Below are positions 32,456 to 32,652 of a DNA stretch of 32,652 bases, piece by piece (the stretch's first letter is position 1; the number at the start of each line of letters is the position of its first letter). The position numbers and the translations under genes are program-made. The notes beneath the pieces are model-generated. The model had not been told where the DNA came from and made no database searches. It saw only the letters and a list, made by a program, of their open reading frames with translations. The stretch comes from Saprospira grandis DSM 2844 (GTDB lineage Bacteria > Bacteroidota > Bacteroidia > Chitinophagales > Saprospiraceae): the NCBI GenBank assembly GCA_945888475.1, contig CAMDAB010000029.1:1-32652 (forward strand). Direction: 5' to 3'.

Positions 32456-32652
32456 ATGCGAGTAGGCGACGTAGTTAAACAAAAAGATTCAGGTACCTTA
32501 ATGACTGTAATACGCCTTTTAGGCGATGGTCACGACGAGGAAGGCAGCGGTAATTTCTTCAAATCGATGGACCGCCGCTTCGAAATGCAGGGCTTCGATT
32601 TCGGAGATCCTACCTGCGTTTGGTTCGAAGAAACACTCATGAAGCAGGGTGT
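32456..32652 (+). CDS. Second DUF2158-like small protein, 3' end cut by window edge
   Basis: An open frame of 65 codons runs off the window: MRVGDVVKQKDSGTLMTVI, then a Gly/Asp/Glu-rich turn, then FGDPTCVWFEETLMKQGV. The opening VGDVVKQKDSGTLMTV and the C-x-W-F strand are the two hallmarks of DUF2158/YodC-type proteins. It is thus a second relative of the protein at 31747, with a longer insert between the two motifs. It lies on the same strand, 94 bp after the nucleotidyltransferase, with pyrimidine repeats directly upstream. Function unknown. Confidence 0.7.
   Translation, partial: MRVGDVVKQKDSGTLMTVIRLLGDGHDEEGSGNFFKSMDRRFEMQGFDFGDPTCVWFEETLMKQG

Overview
The window comes from a chromosome of a member of the Bacteroidota, probably an uncultured Chitinophagia/Saprospiria- or Sphingobacteriia-like lineage. 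The signs are: a fused SecD-SecF protein, a type IX secretion C-terminal sorting domain, Cys-anchored lipoproteins, PKD proteins, DUF3127, promoters of the Bacteroidota type (TAnnTTTG at -7), almost no Shine-Dalgarno sites, and moderately low G+C. Species cannot be named from this stretch.

Layout. 1-72: last codons of a truncated gene. 73-4338 (minus): an AAA ATPase with a C-terminal nuclease-like domain, downstream of uvrA. 4574-5152 (plus): an ECF sigma factor, ending at a shared terminator with a minus-strand pair: a MORN/caspase-like protein and a lipoprotein of three META-like repeats, each carrying CTxxCCD. 7881-11036: secDF. 11254-13152 (minus): a large T9SS-exported protein. 13479-15812 (plus): an SDR reductase and an AMP-forming acyl ligase. 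15926-17908: gyrB. 17909-18822: a repeat-rich gene-free island with a tandem duplication of about 175 bp and several small palindromes. 18823-20300 (minus): DUF1648 membrane protein, thioredoxin-fold protein, DUF3127 protein. 20797-22914 (minus): tex. 23480-24280: a lipoprotein of unknown function followed by an eroded in-frame tail. 24925-27899: class I/II aminotransferase and ATP-dependent PEP carboxykinase. 28020-30460: a PKD lipoprotein with a C9 tract at its start, translationally coupled to a probable outer-membrane beta-barrel protein. 30507-31598: membrane protein with a helical C-terminus. 31747-32652: two DUF2158-like small proteins flanking a minimal nucleotidyltransferase.

Most genes are housekeeping (repair, replication, transcription, secretion, central carbon and amino-acid metabolism). 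The unusual material is: (1) the caspase/META lipoprotein operon; (2) the probably slippage-switched PKD lipoprotein plus barrel pair; (3) 7-bp tandem repeats of related sequence at several sites, twice paired with a 15-bp pyrimidine repeat directly upstream of a start codon, and once forming the C-terminus of the nucleotidyltransferase; (4) the repeat island after gyrB, with hairpins that could be mutually exclusive; (5) DUF3127, which ends in an SSB-like tip. No CRISPR array, tRNA, rRNA or intact insertion sequence was seen.
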